Assembly: GCA_027257055.1 (NCBI GenBank)
Contig: JAPVLO010000039.1
Location: 7,718,501 to 7,782,500, forward strand
DNA length: 64,000 nt
Origin: Cephalopachus bancanus
Lineage: Eukaryota; Chordata; Mammalia; Primates; Tarsiidae
Reading direction: 5' to 3'
Shown here: one piece after another, positions 32,291 to 42,800 of the stretch
Position numbering within the stretch: position 1 is the stretch's first letter
Layout: the number at the start of each line of letters is the position of its first letter
Notes under the pieces: generated by a model
Seen by the model: the letters and a program-made list of their open reading frames with translations, nothing else
What the model was told of the DNA's origin: nothing
The model's database searches: none
Position numbers and translations under genes: made by a program

Positions 32291-34225
32291 GACCGGGGAG
32301 GACACAGGACCCTGGAGGCAGTGGGGACCCCGGGGGTGCAGCGAGAGTTAAGGCATTCCAAGGTGAGGTGGCAGAGGAAAGGGAAGCAGGGAGGAAGAAG
32401 ACGAGGGCAGGGCGGGAGGCCTGCGGGCGGCCTACCATAGTCCTTCCTGCAGAACTTCTTCAGGCTGATGCGGTAGCTGCCGTGGGCGGGTTTGCAGTGC
32501 GAGTCACAGTCTGGGAGGAGGGTGGGAGGCTGGCACAGATTCCCCCTTCCTCCCGCAGCCGTAGCTCCATCCCCCAGTGCCCTACCAGTGTGGGGCCCTG
32601 TTCTGTGTCCACTCACCCTCGGGCACCACAGGACTGCTCTCCTCAGTGGGTCCAGGGACAGGGACCTCTGCAGAGAGAGTGGGAGAATGGCCTGCGATGG
32701 AGGGTCAGAGGGATCTTCAGGGCTCAGGGGACAGCAGACACAAGCCTAGGGAGCTGGGGTGGCCTCAGCCGAGGTGGTGAGGCAGGGCGGGGTCACTCAC
32801 TGACACAGGGTGCCACTGGGGAGCGGCTCTGCTGGAAACCAGGGGCACAGCGGTTGCAGGTGAGGCCAGTGACACCGTCCTTGCAAGGACACTGGCCTGT
32901 GGTCTGGTTGCAGGTTTTGCCAGCAGCACCCACGGGGTGACAGTCACAGGCTGAGAACAGAGGTGGGAAGGGCCTGGTCAGAAGCCCATCTGGGGTTCTG
33001 GGAAGCCAGAGGGTGAGGGCATACAGGTGGCTGCTCACCCCTGCAGGCACGACGGTCATTCAGCGCACGGCCCGGGTCTCGATAAAAGCCCTCCTGGCAG
33101 TAGTGGCAGTGGCGGCCTGCAGTGTTGTGCCGGCAGTTCAGGCAGACACCCCCACTGCGGCGGCCAGACAGTCGGTACAGCTCCATGTTGAAGCGGCAGC
33201 GGCGTGCATGGCCGTTGCAGGAGCAAGCTACAGGGAGGGATGGGTCAGGGCAGGCCAGCCAGGGCCAAGGTCCCGGGGCCACCCTCCAGGGCCTCACCAA
33301 GGCAGGCGTGTGATTCGCGGGCCGTGGCCCGCTGCCAGGGCCTGTCGCAGTAGAAAGGCTTGCAGCGGCCGCAGTCGGGGCCCTCGGTGCTGTGCCGGCA
33401 GTCGCAGACCAGGTGTCCCTGGGAGTCCAGCAGGCACCGTGAGGCGTGCCCGTTGCACTTGCAGCGCCCACCCACCTGGAGGTCCATGGCTGCATAGGAA
33501 TAGGGGACCATGACCTCTGAGTCCCTGGTGTCCCCTGGCAGGCCAGGCCTGGTGAGCACTATGCGGATGTCTGTGGCAGTCACCCAGTCTTGGAGCACCG
33601 GGCTGCTGTCCAGATCCAGGCCCGGTGGGCTGCCGTCCTGCACACTGAAGGCCAAGAGGCCGCCACCATCGGGCTGGGCCTGGGGTGCCTGGGAAGCACA
33701 GGGCCTCAGGCCCTGGGCCAGCGGTGCCGTCAGTCGGGGCCGGCGGCCGGCCATAGTCCAGGCCGCAGTGGGAGGAGAAGAAGGCCAGGGGACCCAGCTG
33801 CGGCCATGGTCCTGCGACTTGAGCAGGGCGGCCGAGGCTGGGGGCGCTGAGCAGAATCGCAGGCTCACGAAGACCAACTCGAAGGCCTTGCCCAGGGGCA
33901 CCGTGAGCGTCACGTTGAGGGGTGCCCGAGGCAGTGAGTCCGAGCGCCAGCACAGAGGACTGGCGGGTCCCCCCGCAGAGGTCAGGAGGCTGGCGGGGTG
34001 CGCCCGCCGTGGGTCAGAGGCGTCGCAGACCCGAGTGGCCGGCCGCCCGCACGTGCTGGACGCCAGCACCTCCCGGCCCAGGGCGGCGTTTACCAACCCC
34101 GGCACGCAGCCGCGGGGCGCGCCCCCCTCATCACGGCAGGGGTCGGCCGGCGCCGGGGGTCCGGGGCTCAGTGCGGCCGAGAGCGTGCCCGCCGTCAACA
34201 GCAGCCCCCAGGGCCAGCCTAGCAT
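31872..34225 (-). CDS. NTN3: netrin-3 (complete coding region, 6 exons)
   Basis: Exons in transcript order: 33298-34225, 33039-33227, 32801-32950, 32617-32667, 32436-32510 and 31872-32221. All boundaries are GT-AG and in phase, giving 580 residues, equal to human. The ATG at 34223-34225 opens a signal peptide ([20 protein letters not shown]). A laminin N-terminal domain fills most of the first exon and contains an NVT glycosylation site. Three laminin-type EGF repeats follow, beginning [24 protein letters not shown] and [11 protein letters not shown]. The C-terminal netrin (NTR/C345C) domain begins [13 protein letters not shown] and ends in an Arg-rich heparin-binding tail. It is a secreted guidance cue that binds DCC and UNC5 receptors (family knowledge). 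About 34 residues of the laminin domain are read in a shifted frame; see 33690-33791. Confidence 0.95.
33690..33791 (-). other. NTN3: frame-shifted segment inside the NTN3 laminin N-terminal domain
   Basis: After HGRSW the open frame reads [12 protein letters not shown], which does not resemble netrins. The neighbouring frame gives [15 protein letters not shown] and EALCFP, which match the netrin-3 pattern as I recall it. The frame returns at QAQPDGG. This fits loss of one base near 33790 and gain of one near 33685. The total length is unchanged and no stop arises, but two conserved cysteine positions are lost. Confidence 0.75.
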
Positions 34226-34900
34226 GGCCGGAGCCGCCGGGTCAGCCAGCCGCCTGGGCCCCACGACGCTGCCCTCGAGAGAACGAGCCCAGTCCCAGGC
34301 GCTGCTTGCCAGAGCCCCCGGGCGGCCCCAGCCCGGCCCAGAGGTGGGAGCAGCCGCGGGCGCGCCTCGGCTGGGCGCAGCAGCGGGGATGTTGGCGCGT
34401 CCCCCCGCTGGGCCTGGAGCGATGACAGGCGTCGCCCCGCTCCCGGTGCCTCCGCCCGCGAGGCCCCACCCGCCGCCGCTGCTCGCACTCACCCACCGAG
34501 GGCCGGGCGGAGCAGGTTTCCCGGCCTCCCGGGAAGGGCCGTGGGCGGGCGGGGCCTGGGGTGCCCGGGCCGCCGCCTCCTCCCGGCTGCAGCGCGGACG
34601 GACGATCTGTGCCAGGAGGGCTGGGGGGTGCAGCAAGCGCAAGCCTGGGCCCAGCCGGGGGCGGGGCCGCTCCGGCCGGGAAGGAGGGAGGGGAGGGGGC
34701 CTCGTCGGCAGAGCTGGAATCAGAAGCAGATTCAGACGCGGGCTGGGCCAGCCGGGGAGGGGGCTGGGAGGCCCAGGAGCCGGGGGAGGGGCCGGGGAGC
34801 CAGGAATGCGCGGGCGGGAGGGGTCTGGAGGGGGCAGCTCAGCCCTGCAGCCCGCGGGGGACCACCCAGCAGGGTCCCCGGCCCAGAGCCAGGCCTTGAC
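34226..34900 (-). promoter_or_regulatory. NTN3: NTN3 5' UTR and GC-rich promoter region
   Basis: Directly upstream of the NTN3 ATG, with high G+C and many GC-box-like runs (GGGGCGGGGCC near 34660 and GGGCGGGGCC near 34550). No TATA box stands out. The start site cannot be placed from sequence alone. Confidence 0.55.
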
Positions 34901-37200
34901 TGCTCACCGGGCTGTGCCACGTGCTGGCGGGGGTCTGGGCTGCCTCCTCCCTGAGGCCCATCAGGTCCCGAGGGCCCCGGGGTCTGACAGCGGAGATCCT
35001 GGATGCTCTCCTGGGGAGTCAAGGAGGCTGGCAGGCTGTGAGGGCATCCCCAGAGCAGCTGTCTGCTAGAACAGAAGGAACCCAGGATCTGGGTCCGGTC
35101 TGATTCAAATCCAAACTGCTCCAATTTCTGTCTTTGTGGCTTGGAGTCCTCAGATTCCTCATCGGCCAGATGCCTGTTACTCTGCCTGCTAGGTGAGGTG
35201 GGAGGATTTCACGAGCAGGAATACATATCAGGCCTAAACCAGAAGCTCAACAGACGAATCTCTTTTGCCTCACGTTGAGGAAGGACATCGGCCAGCGGGC
35301 CTGAGCTCAGCTAGGGGATGAAGCCGGCACCCCCCAGTGGCATCAGGCCAGATTCTGGTCCCAGAGGATCCTGGGTCTCTGCGTGTCTAGCTGCATCCGC
35401 ATGGTGGGCCCAGCAGTTGCAGCTGGCAGAGAGGAAGGAGAAGCTGGAGGAAGGGGGGCGGCTCCTCAGGGTTCAGGAACGTGATTAGCTGTTGAGGAAC
35501 TCCTATGTAGGGGCAGGAATGGGGTTTGATCCATGGGGAAGGAGTGGTCACAAATGGCTCAGTGACACAACCCCTGGGTCTGCTGGCTCACATCCCAGCA
35601 GTCTTGGTTAGGGAAACCCAGGCCTGGGCACCAGCTGAGGATAGGGCAGCTGCTGCTGGGAATGACCCCAGCAGAGGATGGGCGAGGGATGTCTCTGGAC
35701 AGAGACATCCCTTACTACTATCTGGGTCCTCTACAGAAGGGAGGGCTTGGGGGTCAGCCCATGCAGAGAGGCAAAGAACGGTCCCATCTGGGGGTGGGGG
35801 CAGCCCTAAAGCGCTAACAGAATGCCTGCAGTTTCAGAAGGGAGGGGTGCCTTGGGGAGTGTCTGTAGGCAGAGCTGCTACACCAGACAGGGCCAGAGAT
35901 GCTGCAAGGACCAACAAGAAGAGGGTGAAAGAGAAGCAAAACATCTCTGGGGGAGGAGGGGCAGGAGGACACTGGAGCCTCGCAGGGGAAGCGGAAGGAG
36001 CAGAGGAGGGCCAGCAGGGCCTGATCTTGGAGGAACAGGAAGACAGGATGACGGGGCACCTGGCTTGGCTCCTGGAGTGACTGACACATGCTGGAGATCT
36101 GCATCTGATGGTTACAGATGCAGGGTGGAGGACAGAGCAGAGGGGCTGAGGGGCTGCTGGCCTCTCCCTCGACCTCAGGCCGCCCCTGCCCCTCTGTGCC
36201 ACAGGGCCTTGCCCTGCGCTTCCTGATAAAGAGAATGGGAATGTATCTTTTACACCACATCTGGGATGGGTCAAGTTCAGAACCAGCACCATCCCACCCA
36301 CCCTCTTCAAGGTCCTTCTAGCTCCCAGCCTCAAGCCCCACCCACCAAGGATGGGAGGAGCCCTGATGGGATCTTGGGGCTGGGAAAATCATTCTGCGAG
36401 GAATGCCCTGGCCTGGCACAGGGGTCCACTGGGCCTGAGGCAAGCCTCCAGGGAAACCCAGGCTGTTTCTGGACTTCAGGGCCCCTGCTAGATTCACCAG
36501 GCTGTCTGCCTGGTGGCAGGAGAGAGGACGGTGGCCTCTTCCACCCTGTCCATGGGCTTGTTTTGTCTCCAGCCCAGCTTCCTGTGAGCTGGGGGCTGGG
36601 GTCTCAGAACGCCTAGCACTTCTAGTGTGGATGGAAGTAGGGGCCTGGGCTCTGCCCTGCTTTGATTGTTCATCTGGGTCAACAGGTGGAGCTCTGGGCC
36701 CGGAGGGCCATTGTAGTGTCACCAGCTCCCCAGGGAGGAGGCTGCTGGCACAGGACCTCTCCAGCGTGGTCCTCTGCATTCTCTTCTGCCCCTGCCCCCA
36801 GCCCTCGAAGACAGTGTGGTAGGTGTTAGGGAGGGCCTTCCCCACAGCCCCCACGCGAGGCTCACTGCTCCCCGCGGACCCAGCCACCAGCCCCAGCCCC
36901 TGACTGGAGCCTCTCACACTTCCACCTCTCCACTGGCCCTGCCCCCTCCTGGCACTTCGGCAACAAAGCAGCTCCGCCTCTCCGCCCCCACCTGCAACTC
37001 CTCGGGTCCCTGCACCGCGCCCCTCCCCTCCCCTCACCCCCTCCCCCCAAGTAACAGCTCCGGCTCTGGGGCACAGGCTGGGGAGAGGGGATAGAGGGGC
37101 AGCTTAGGCCGCAGGGAGCTGGGGAGTCTTCCCCGCAAACGGCTGATTGATCAAGTAATTCCTGGCCTAGCCCCTACTGTCCCCTCCAGATGCTTGCAAG
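34900..37200. other. NTN3-TEDC2 intergenic region, part 1
   Basis: No exon recognised. A MIR-like patch lies at about 35075-35215 (TGATTCAAATCC ... TCCTCAGATTCCTCATC). Confidence 0.5.
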
Positions 37201-37214
37201 CCACCACTTGTTCA

Positions 37215-37262
37215 TGTACCGCACATTTATTGAGCGCCTATTATGCCTCGAGGGCCTTCCAA
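37215..37262 (+). mobile_element. MIR-like core fragment
   Basis: CACATTTATTGAGCGCCTATTATGCC resembles the MIR or L2 tail consensus at the edge of the CpG-rich segment. Confidence 0.45.
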
Positions 37263-37269
37263 GCCAGCG

Positions 37270-37965
37270 CACCAGAGACGGCTCTGGGGAGGGCACAGCA
37301 CGCCGCGCCTCGCCTGGGGGCGGGTGGTCTCGCCGCGCCCGCGTGCCGCCGCCCCGCACCCTCCCGCCGGCCCGGCCCCCAGCGCGACGCAGCCCCCGTC
37401 CGCCCCGCGCCCAGCCAGGCCCGCTCTGCGGTCGCGACCCGCTCTCCGCGCCAAGCGAGATGCTGAAAAGCGACGCTGGGCTGCGGGGGAGGGAGGGACG
37501 CCGAGGGAGGAAAGCGGGGAAGGAGGGGAGGGAAACGGCCCGCAGCCACCTCCGACCAAAGAGTTTGGCAAGAAACGGCTTGGGGAGGGATGCGGGAGAT
37601 GGCTTCCATGACCCGCGCCTGGCACTGCGCCCGTCCGGCTTGGGCGAGAAGCGCGCAGTTGCGGTGACCTGGATCGGAAGCGGCCTCACGCGCGGGCTCG
37701 GGGGTCCCGGCTCCCTGCGCGCGGCCCTGCACCAGCGCCGCCGCCGAGCGCGCCAGCACAGGCAGGCGGCGGCCGGGAGTGCGGGGCCCGCGCGCAGCGA
37801 CGCGTCCCAGGCCAGGTCCAGGCGGGGTCGGCGCGATGAGAGAGCGACTGCTGCGGCACCGAGCGGCAGGACGCGGCGCGGCCACGCCGGCGCCGCGGGC
37901 AGAGGCAGTCCCCACTAGCGTCCGGACCCACCGTGCCAGGGCCGACTGGCCTCGCACGCGGTGAC
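37270..37965. promoter_or_regulatory. orphan CpG island between NTN3 and TEDC2
   Basis: About 700 bp with dense CpG and G+C, set in ordinary sequence on both sides. It is about 3 kb upstream of the NTN3 ATG and about 1.9 kb beyond the TEDC2 stop. Open frames of up to about 240 codons on both strands look like low-complexity Arg/Pro/Ala by-products, with no domain. It could be a distal NTN3 promoter, a non-coding RNA promoter or an enhancer. Confidence 0.7.
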
Positions 37966-37969
37966 GCCA

Positions 37970-39530
37970 TCAGGGACGCCAGGGATTCAGCTGCCTCCTC
38001 CTGGTTTTGACGGGGAATCGGGGTGGGTGGGCATTAATCCGGAGGTGGGGGAGGAGTTTGCTTTCCTGCCCTGGAGCCCTTGTGTTGGGGCCTACCCAGG
38101 AACCCACCACCAAAGCTATCCGGGGCACCCTCCGGCTTCAGGACACCACCAGTGTCCTGGATTGGCTAGATAGGTGGATCAGAGTCAGTGACCTCCGGGC
38201 TCCTATCTGGGTCCCGCCAGGGGTGGATGTGGACAGTGCCCCTGCCTTCCTGGGGCAAACACCCAGAAGGATTGGTGGACAACAAACCAATTGAGCCAGT
38301 CTGGTAGAGACTGTCTTATGGAAACTGACACTGGGGTGTACAGCAGCCGGGCAGTGGTGGGATTAGGGATCTGGCAGATCACAGCAGCTGGCATTAGCCC
38401 TGCAGGCAGCAGTGGCATGGCCTGCTGACCAGGAAAAGGCAGGGTGCTCCTGGGTGGTGGATGGAACTGTTCTGTCCCTGGAGGGGTTCCTCCATGCAGT
38501 GGGAACCGAGAACTCTGATTTCTGATTTTGGTCTCTGTCATCTGGTTCCCAGCAGCCCCCAACCCTGTGTCAGAGTCTGTTTCTGGCCTGTGGGACTGCC
38601 AGATCCTTTGAGTTAAGACCTCCTGCTGGGAGCAGGAAGCCATCTCAGAGCTGCTTCACCATTGCCTAGCTTGTTCCTTTATCCCTGCAACACTTCTGGC
38701 ACCCGAAGAAGACCCAGCTTTCTCCAGGTGTGACCTGACTCCTGTCCTGCCCACAGGGACCTGGGCGCCGTGGGGAAGAGGCTGGCGTCGGACCCCGTGG
38801 GAGCTGTCCCTTCCCATATCGTGAAGTTTCAGAGCTGTCCCCATAAAGCTCAGCTCCGAGGACGGCTTTGGGTGCAGAGGAGCTTCAGAAGTTCGTTTAA
38901 GCAACACAGACTCCACGGCCCTGTGCTGCACACACACCTCATCAACCTTCATGCCAGTCTTGTGGGATGATGCCCACTATTGCCAGGATGACGATGGGGA
39001 CAGACCTGGGGAACTGAGGCTCAGAAGTCTCACTGCAGGAAACACATCACGGTGTGAACCCGTCATGGCTGCAGAGGCCACAACCCTTTCTTTCCTTCCT
39101 GGGGGAGCAATGGCTTCTCCGCCTCTTGGGGATGACAGTGAAGAGCTAGAGGGCTTTTTCCCTGGTGGAAGCTCAGTGTGAATGGAGGACCCTGCACCTG
39201 CCATAGCAGCACTGCCGGGACAGGGAGCTGGGCACGGCCACCGGGGGAGCGTGGGGAGCAGAGCTGTGACAGCCATGGGCGGAGAGAGTGACCAGCCATT
39301 CTGTGTCCTCGGATGAGCACGGCTCTAGGCATGGGGGAGGGAGTTTCAGGTATGCAAATGCCCACCTTGTGTGGCCTTGCCCCTTCCTTTATACAAAAGT
39401 GATATTTATGTTCTTGATAAATACACTTGATCTTTTTTCCAGCATAATAAATATCAAACAATGACATACTTGATAAATAAAACTATAAACAAACAACAGA
39501 CTCCACCAAGTCCCACCTGGTATGATTTAA
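37970..39530. other. NTN3-TEDC2 intergenic region, part 2
   Basis: Unique sequence without a recognised gene. A reverse MIR-like patch lies near 38940-39060 (GGGGAACTGAGGCTCAGAAG). Confidence 0.5.
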
Positions 39531-39553
39531 ATAGACATTCTTCCTAACGTAGC

Positions 39554-39559
39554 TTTAAT
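39554..39559 (-). terminator. TEDC2: candidate TEDC2 poly(A) signal ATTAAA
   Basis: TTTAAT on the plus strand reads ATTAAA in transcript sense, 313 nt after the TEDC2 stop. That spacing suits the short 3' UTR expected for this gene. No AATAAA lies nearer to the stop. Confidence 0.45.
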
Positions 39560-39871
39560 GTCACACAAGCAGCTCTTAGATTGACAGCAAGGAAACAAGT
39601 AGGCAAGGAGGGCTTCCCACTGGCACCTGGGCTCCAGGAGTCTTGGGAGGCCGACAGCAGCTCTGACCAACAGGTTAAGCAGTCTTGCAAAGGCCAGGAA
39701 GCCCGCTCGCTCTACTTCAGAAACCCAGGTTTCCCAGGGAGCACCCAGAGCCATGGCACCAGGGAAGAGCCCCTCAGTGCCCACCCACTGAACTGACCAG
39801 GGAGCAGGGAACACTCCAACGGGCTCAACCGAGCCCCAGGGTCCCGAGGCCTGGGCAGCGGTGGGAGGGGC

Positions 39872-42800
39872 TCAGTCTGCAGGGTCATCCCGCAGGATGG
39901 TGAGGAAGCGCTCACCTCCCTCACAGAGCAGGCTGTGCACAGCCCGGCACAGCTCCAGCCGGGGTGGCCCCTGCGGCTCCTGGGTGCTCATCAGGGGGAG
40001 CAGTTCAGCCATTAGGACCTGGGGGCAGGGCAGAACCAAGGTCTCAGGGGGCCCAGGTGGCTTGGCAGTCCTGGGACTGGCTTCGAGATGCCCATGCTCC
40101 AGCCCATCCCTCTGAAGCTCCACGCTCCACTTCCGCTCCCTGCTCACGTCCCAGGACCGTGTCCAGAGCATGCATTTCCCAACCCACACACAGGCGGGGG
40201 CTGACACCCCAGCCTCCTGGGTCCTGGAGGGCAAAGCATAGTCAAGCCCCGATTCCCGGGCCCTCCTCTTCCTGAGGCTGAGTCCTCTCCATGGCAAACC
40301 CCCGAGGACACAGTTGCCTACCCCCACCTCCTAGTCCAGAAGCACCTTCTCCAGGTGAATCTGCTGGTCCAGCATGGCCACCCGCAGCCTGAGGGCTGCC
40401 AGCGTCTGCAGCTCCTGGGTGCTGGAGTAGGCAAGCAGCATGGGGCTCCACGAGGGGCCTGCTCCACTGCCACAGGGCACCAAGGCTCTGGGGGCCATCC
40501 CCACAGGACACGGTCTCAGCGGCTGTTCCAGCTCTGCTGTGTTGACGGGACGATGTGGCCTCATGGGGTGGTGGCCATGCCCCAGGCCCAGTGTCTCCCC
40601 CGGGCAGCACCTGATTCTTCAGGCACCCTCTTCTCACCCTCCCCTCGCCTTGCTGCTAGTGGAGCAAGGGTGGGCTTTCAGAATGGCCCAGTGTGTGACA
40701 GTGCATGATGGGCCTGGGCTCACTGAGGCAGGGGGTCCTTGTGGCATCTCCCTACCTCTTGGATTTCTCTACTGTGCTTATGTAAAACTTTTTTGAGACT
40801 GACTTTGCTTTTGACAAATCATATATCTTCACTCTTTTTTTTTTTTTTTGAGTCAGAGTCTCTCTCTGTCACCCAGGCTGAAGTGCAGTGGCACACTCAT
40901 GGCCACTGCAGCCTCAACCTGCTGGGCTCAGGCAATCCTTCCGCCTCAGCCTTCTAAGTAGCTGAAACTACAGGCATCCACTACCATGCCCGGCTTATTT
41001 TCTGATTTATTGTAGAGATGAGGTCTTACCAGTTGCCCAGGCTGGTCTCGAAGCCAGGGGCTCAGGCAATCACTTGCCTCGGCCTCCCAAAGTGCTGGGA
41101 TTACAGGCTGAGCCACCAAGCCCGGCCTATCTTCACTCTTAAAACTTCAAGTAATTGAAAAATACAAAAAAGAAGCTCTATTGTCTGTGAAAAGCTACCT
41201 GTTGCAATCCCAAGTGAGTCATCTCCCAGTATCTGATTCTCACATGCTACTTTTTCAATAACTGGATAAATAAGTAAATTGCTCAGAGTGAGGCGGTTCT
41301 GTTTGTTGGAGCAGTGGGGTGGTAGAGCTGTCCTGAGGAAGAGGGAAGGCTGGCTGGCCCCATAGGACAACTGAGAATATGGTATGCTAGGGAGAGTCGT
41401 GGAAGGGTCAGCTCCACCTCCCTGAGGTTTTGGGGGCTGGGTATGCAGGTTGTGAAAGCCATCCTATGCCTGGTCCCTGGGCTGCTGATCCTTCCTGAAG
41501 GCCCAAGGCTGGGGAAAGTTTTGACCCTGGTCTGGGGGCAGGGTGGGGGCGGGCCTCACCTGCATGCAGCCTCTGCAGCCTGTGGAGACACTGCACAACA
41601 ATGGCCTGCAGCCCCTCCAGGGTGAGCAGGGAGCAGTATTCCTGCATCCAGTTCGTGGGGGCTGCGCAAGAGTCAGGGAGGGCAGAGGGGGTCCAGAGGG
41701 TCACCTTCCTCCTCATCCCCTCCTGAGACCCACATTGGAGACAACTGACCTGCCGCGAGTTCCTTCCTCACACGCAGCCTCAGCAGCAAGCAGGCTTTCT
41801 GCAGGCGTGCCATCTCCACCTCGACCTCTGCAGCACTGAGCCCAGCGCCAGTCCCGCCTGACTGGATACAGGTCAGGAAAACTCTTCTATGTCCAGGCTC
41901 CTCTCCCCTCCCCTTCTACTAAGAAAGGTCTGGAGAGGCCCTGTCTATCCTATACCAGTCCCTTCCTGGGGCTGCTCCTCCAATCTGACCGGTTTAGAGT
42001 CAGAAGATGCCCCAGACTGTTGCAAACCCAAAAAGGATACAGTGGTCTGCATTTTCTGGAGGAACTGGGTCTTGGCAGCTGTGGTGGCATCTGTGGAATC
42101 ACTGGTCTGTGTAGAGTTCAGCTGGGCCCACAGGCTGGAATGTACAAACAGGTGCCCCAGAAACCAGAGAGGAACACAGCTTTTCTAGACAGACCAGCTG
42201 GGCCTTGGGAGGTAGGCCGGGCCAGGGTAGGGGCTCTAGGCTGGGTGTCTGGTTCTGCTGTATGCCAGGAGAGGCCTCGGGGAACTGAGAGGACACTGAC
42301 AAGGACAAGAGGACAGAGCTGACCAGCTCTGAGAGTGTTAAGAAAGTATTCAAGGCCGGGCTTGGTGGCTCAGCCTGTAATCCCAGCACTTTGGGAGGCC
42401 AAGGTGAGTGGATTGCCTGAGCCCACGGGTTCAAGACCTGCCTGGGCAACTTGGCAAGACCTCATCTCTACAATAAATAAAAAATTAGCCGGGTGTGATA
42501 GCGCATGCCTGCAGTTCCAGCTACTTGGAAGGCTGAGGTGGAATGATCGCCTGAGCCCAGCAGGTCGAGGCTGCGGTGGCCGCGAGCAGCCATTGCACTC
42601 CAGTCTGGGTGACAGAGTGAGACTCCAACAACAACAAAAAGAAAGTATTCAAGACAGGAGGGAGAAGCTGGAAGCACCTGGAAACTATGACAGCTGGTAA
42701 GAGACGTAGGTGCCTGCTTGGTAACAAGTATAGTGGGAATACTTGAGAGGTGCCATCTTGTTTAACCTTACAACACCTCAATAAAGCTGGTACTATTCTC

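Noticed and set aside
33510..35069. 519-codon open frame on the plus strand
   Set aside because: Antisense shadow of the GC-rich NTN3 first exon and promoter.
37190..37918. 242-codon open frame in the orphan CpG island
   Set aside because: Low-complexity basic sequence with no domain, overlapped by similar frames on the other strand.
40019..40345. Possible MIR6768 hairpin in the last TEDC2 intron
   Set aside because: I recalled a human microRNA annotated near here, but found no convincing match to its arms in this intron.
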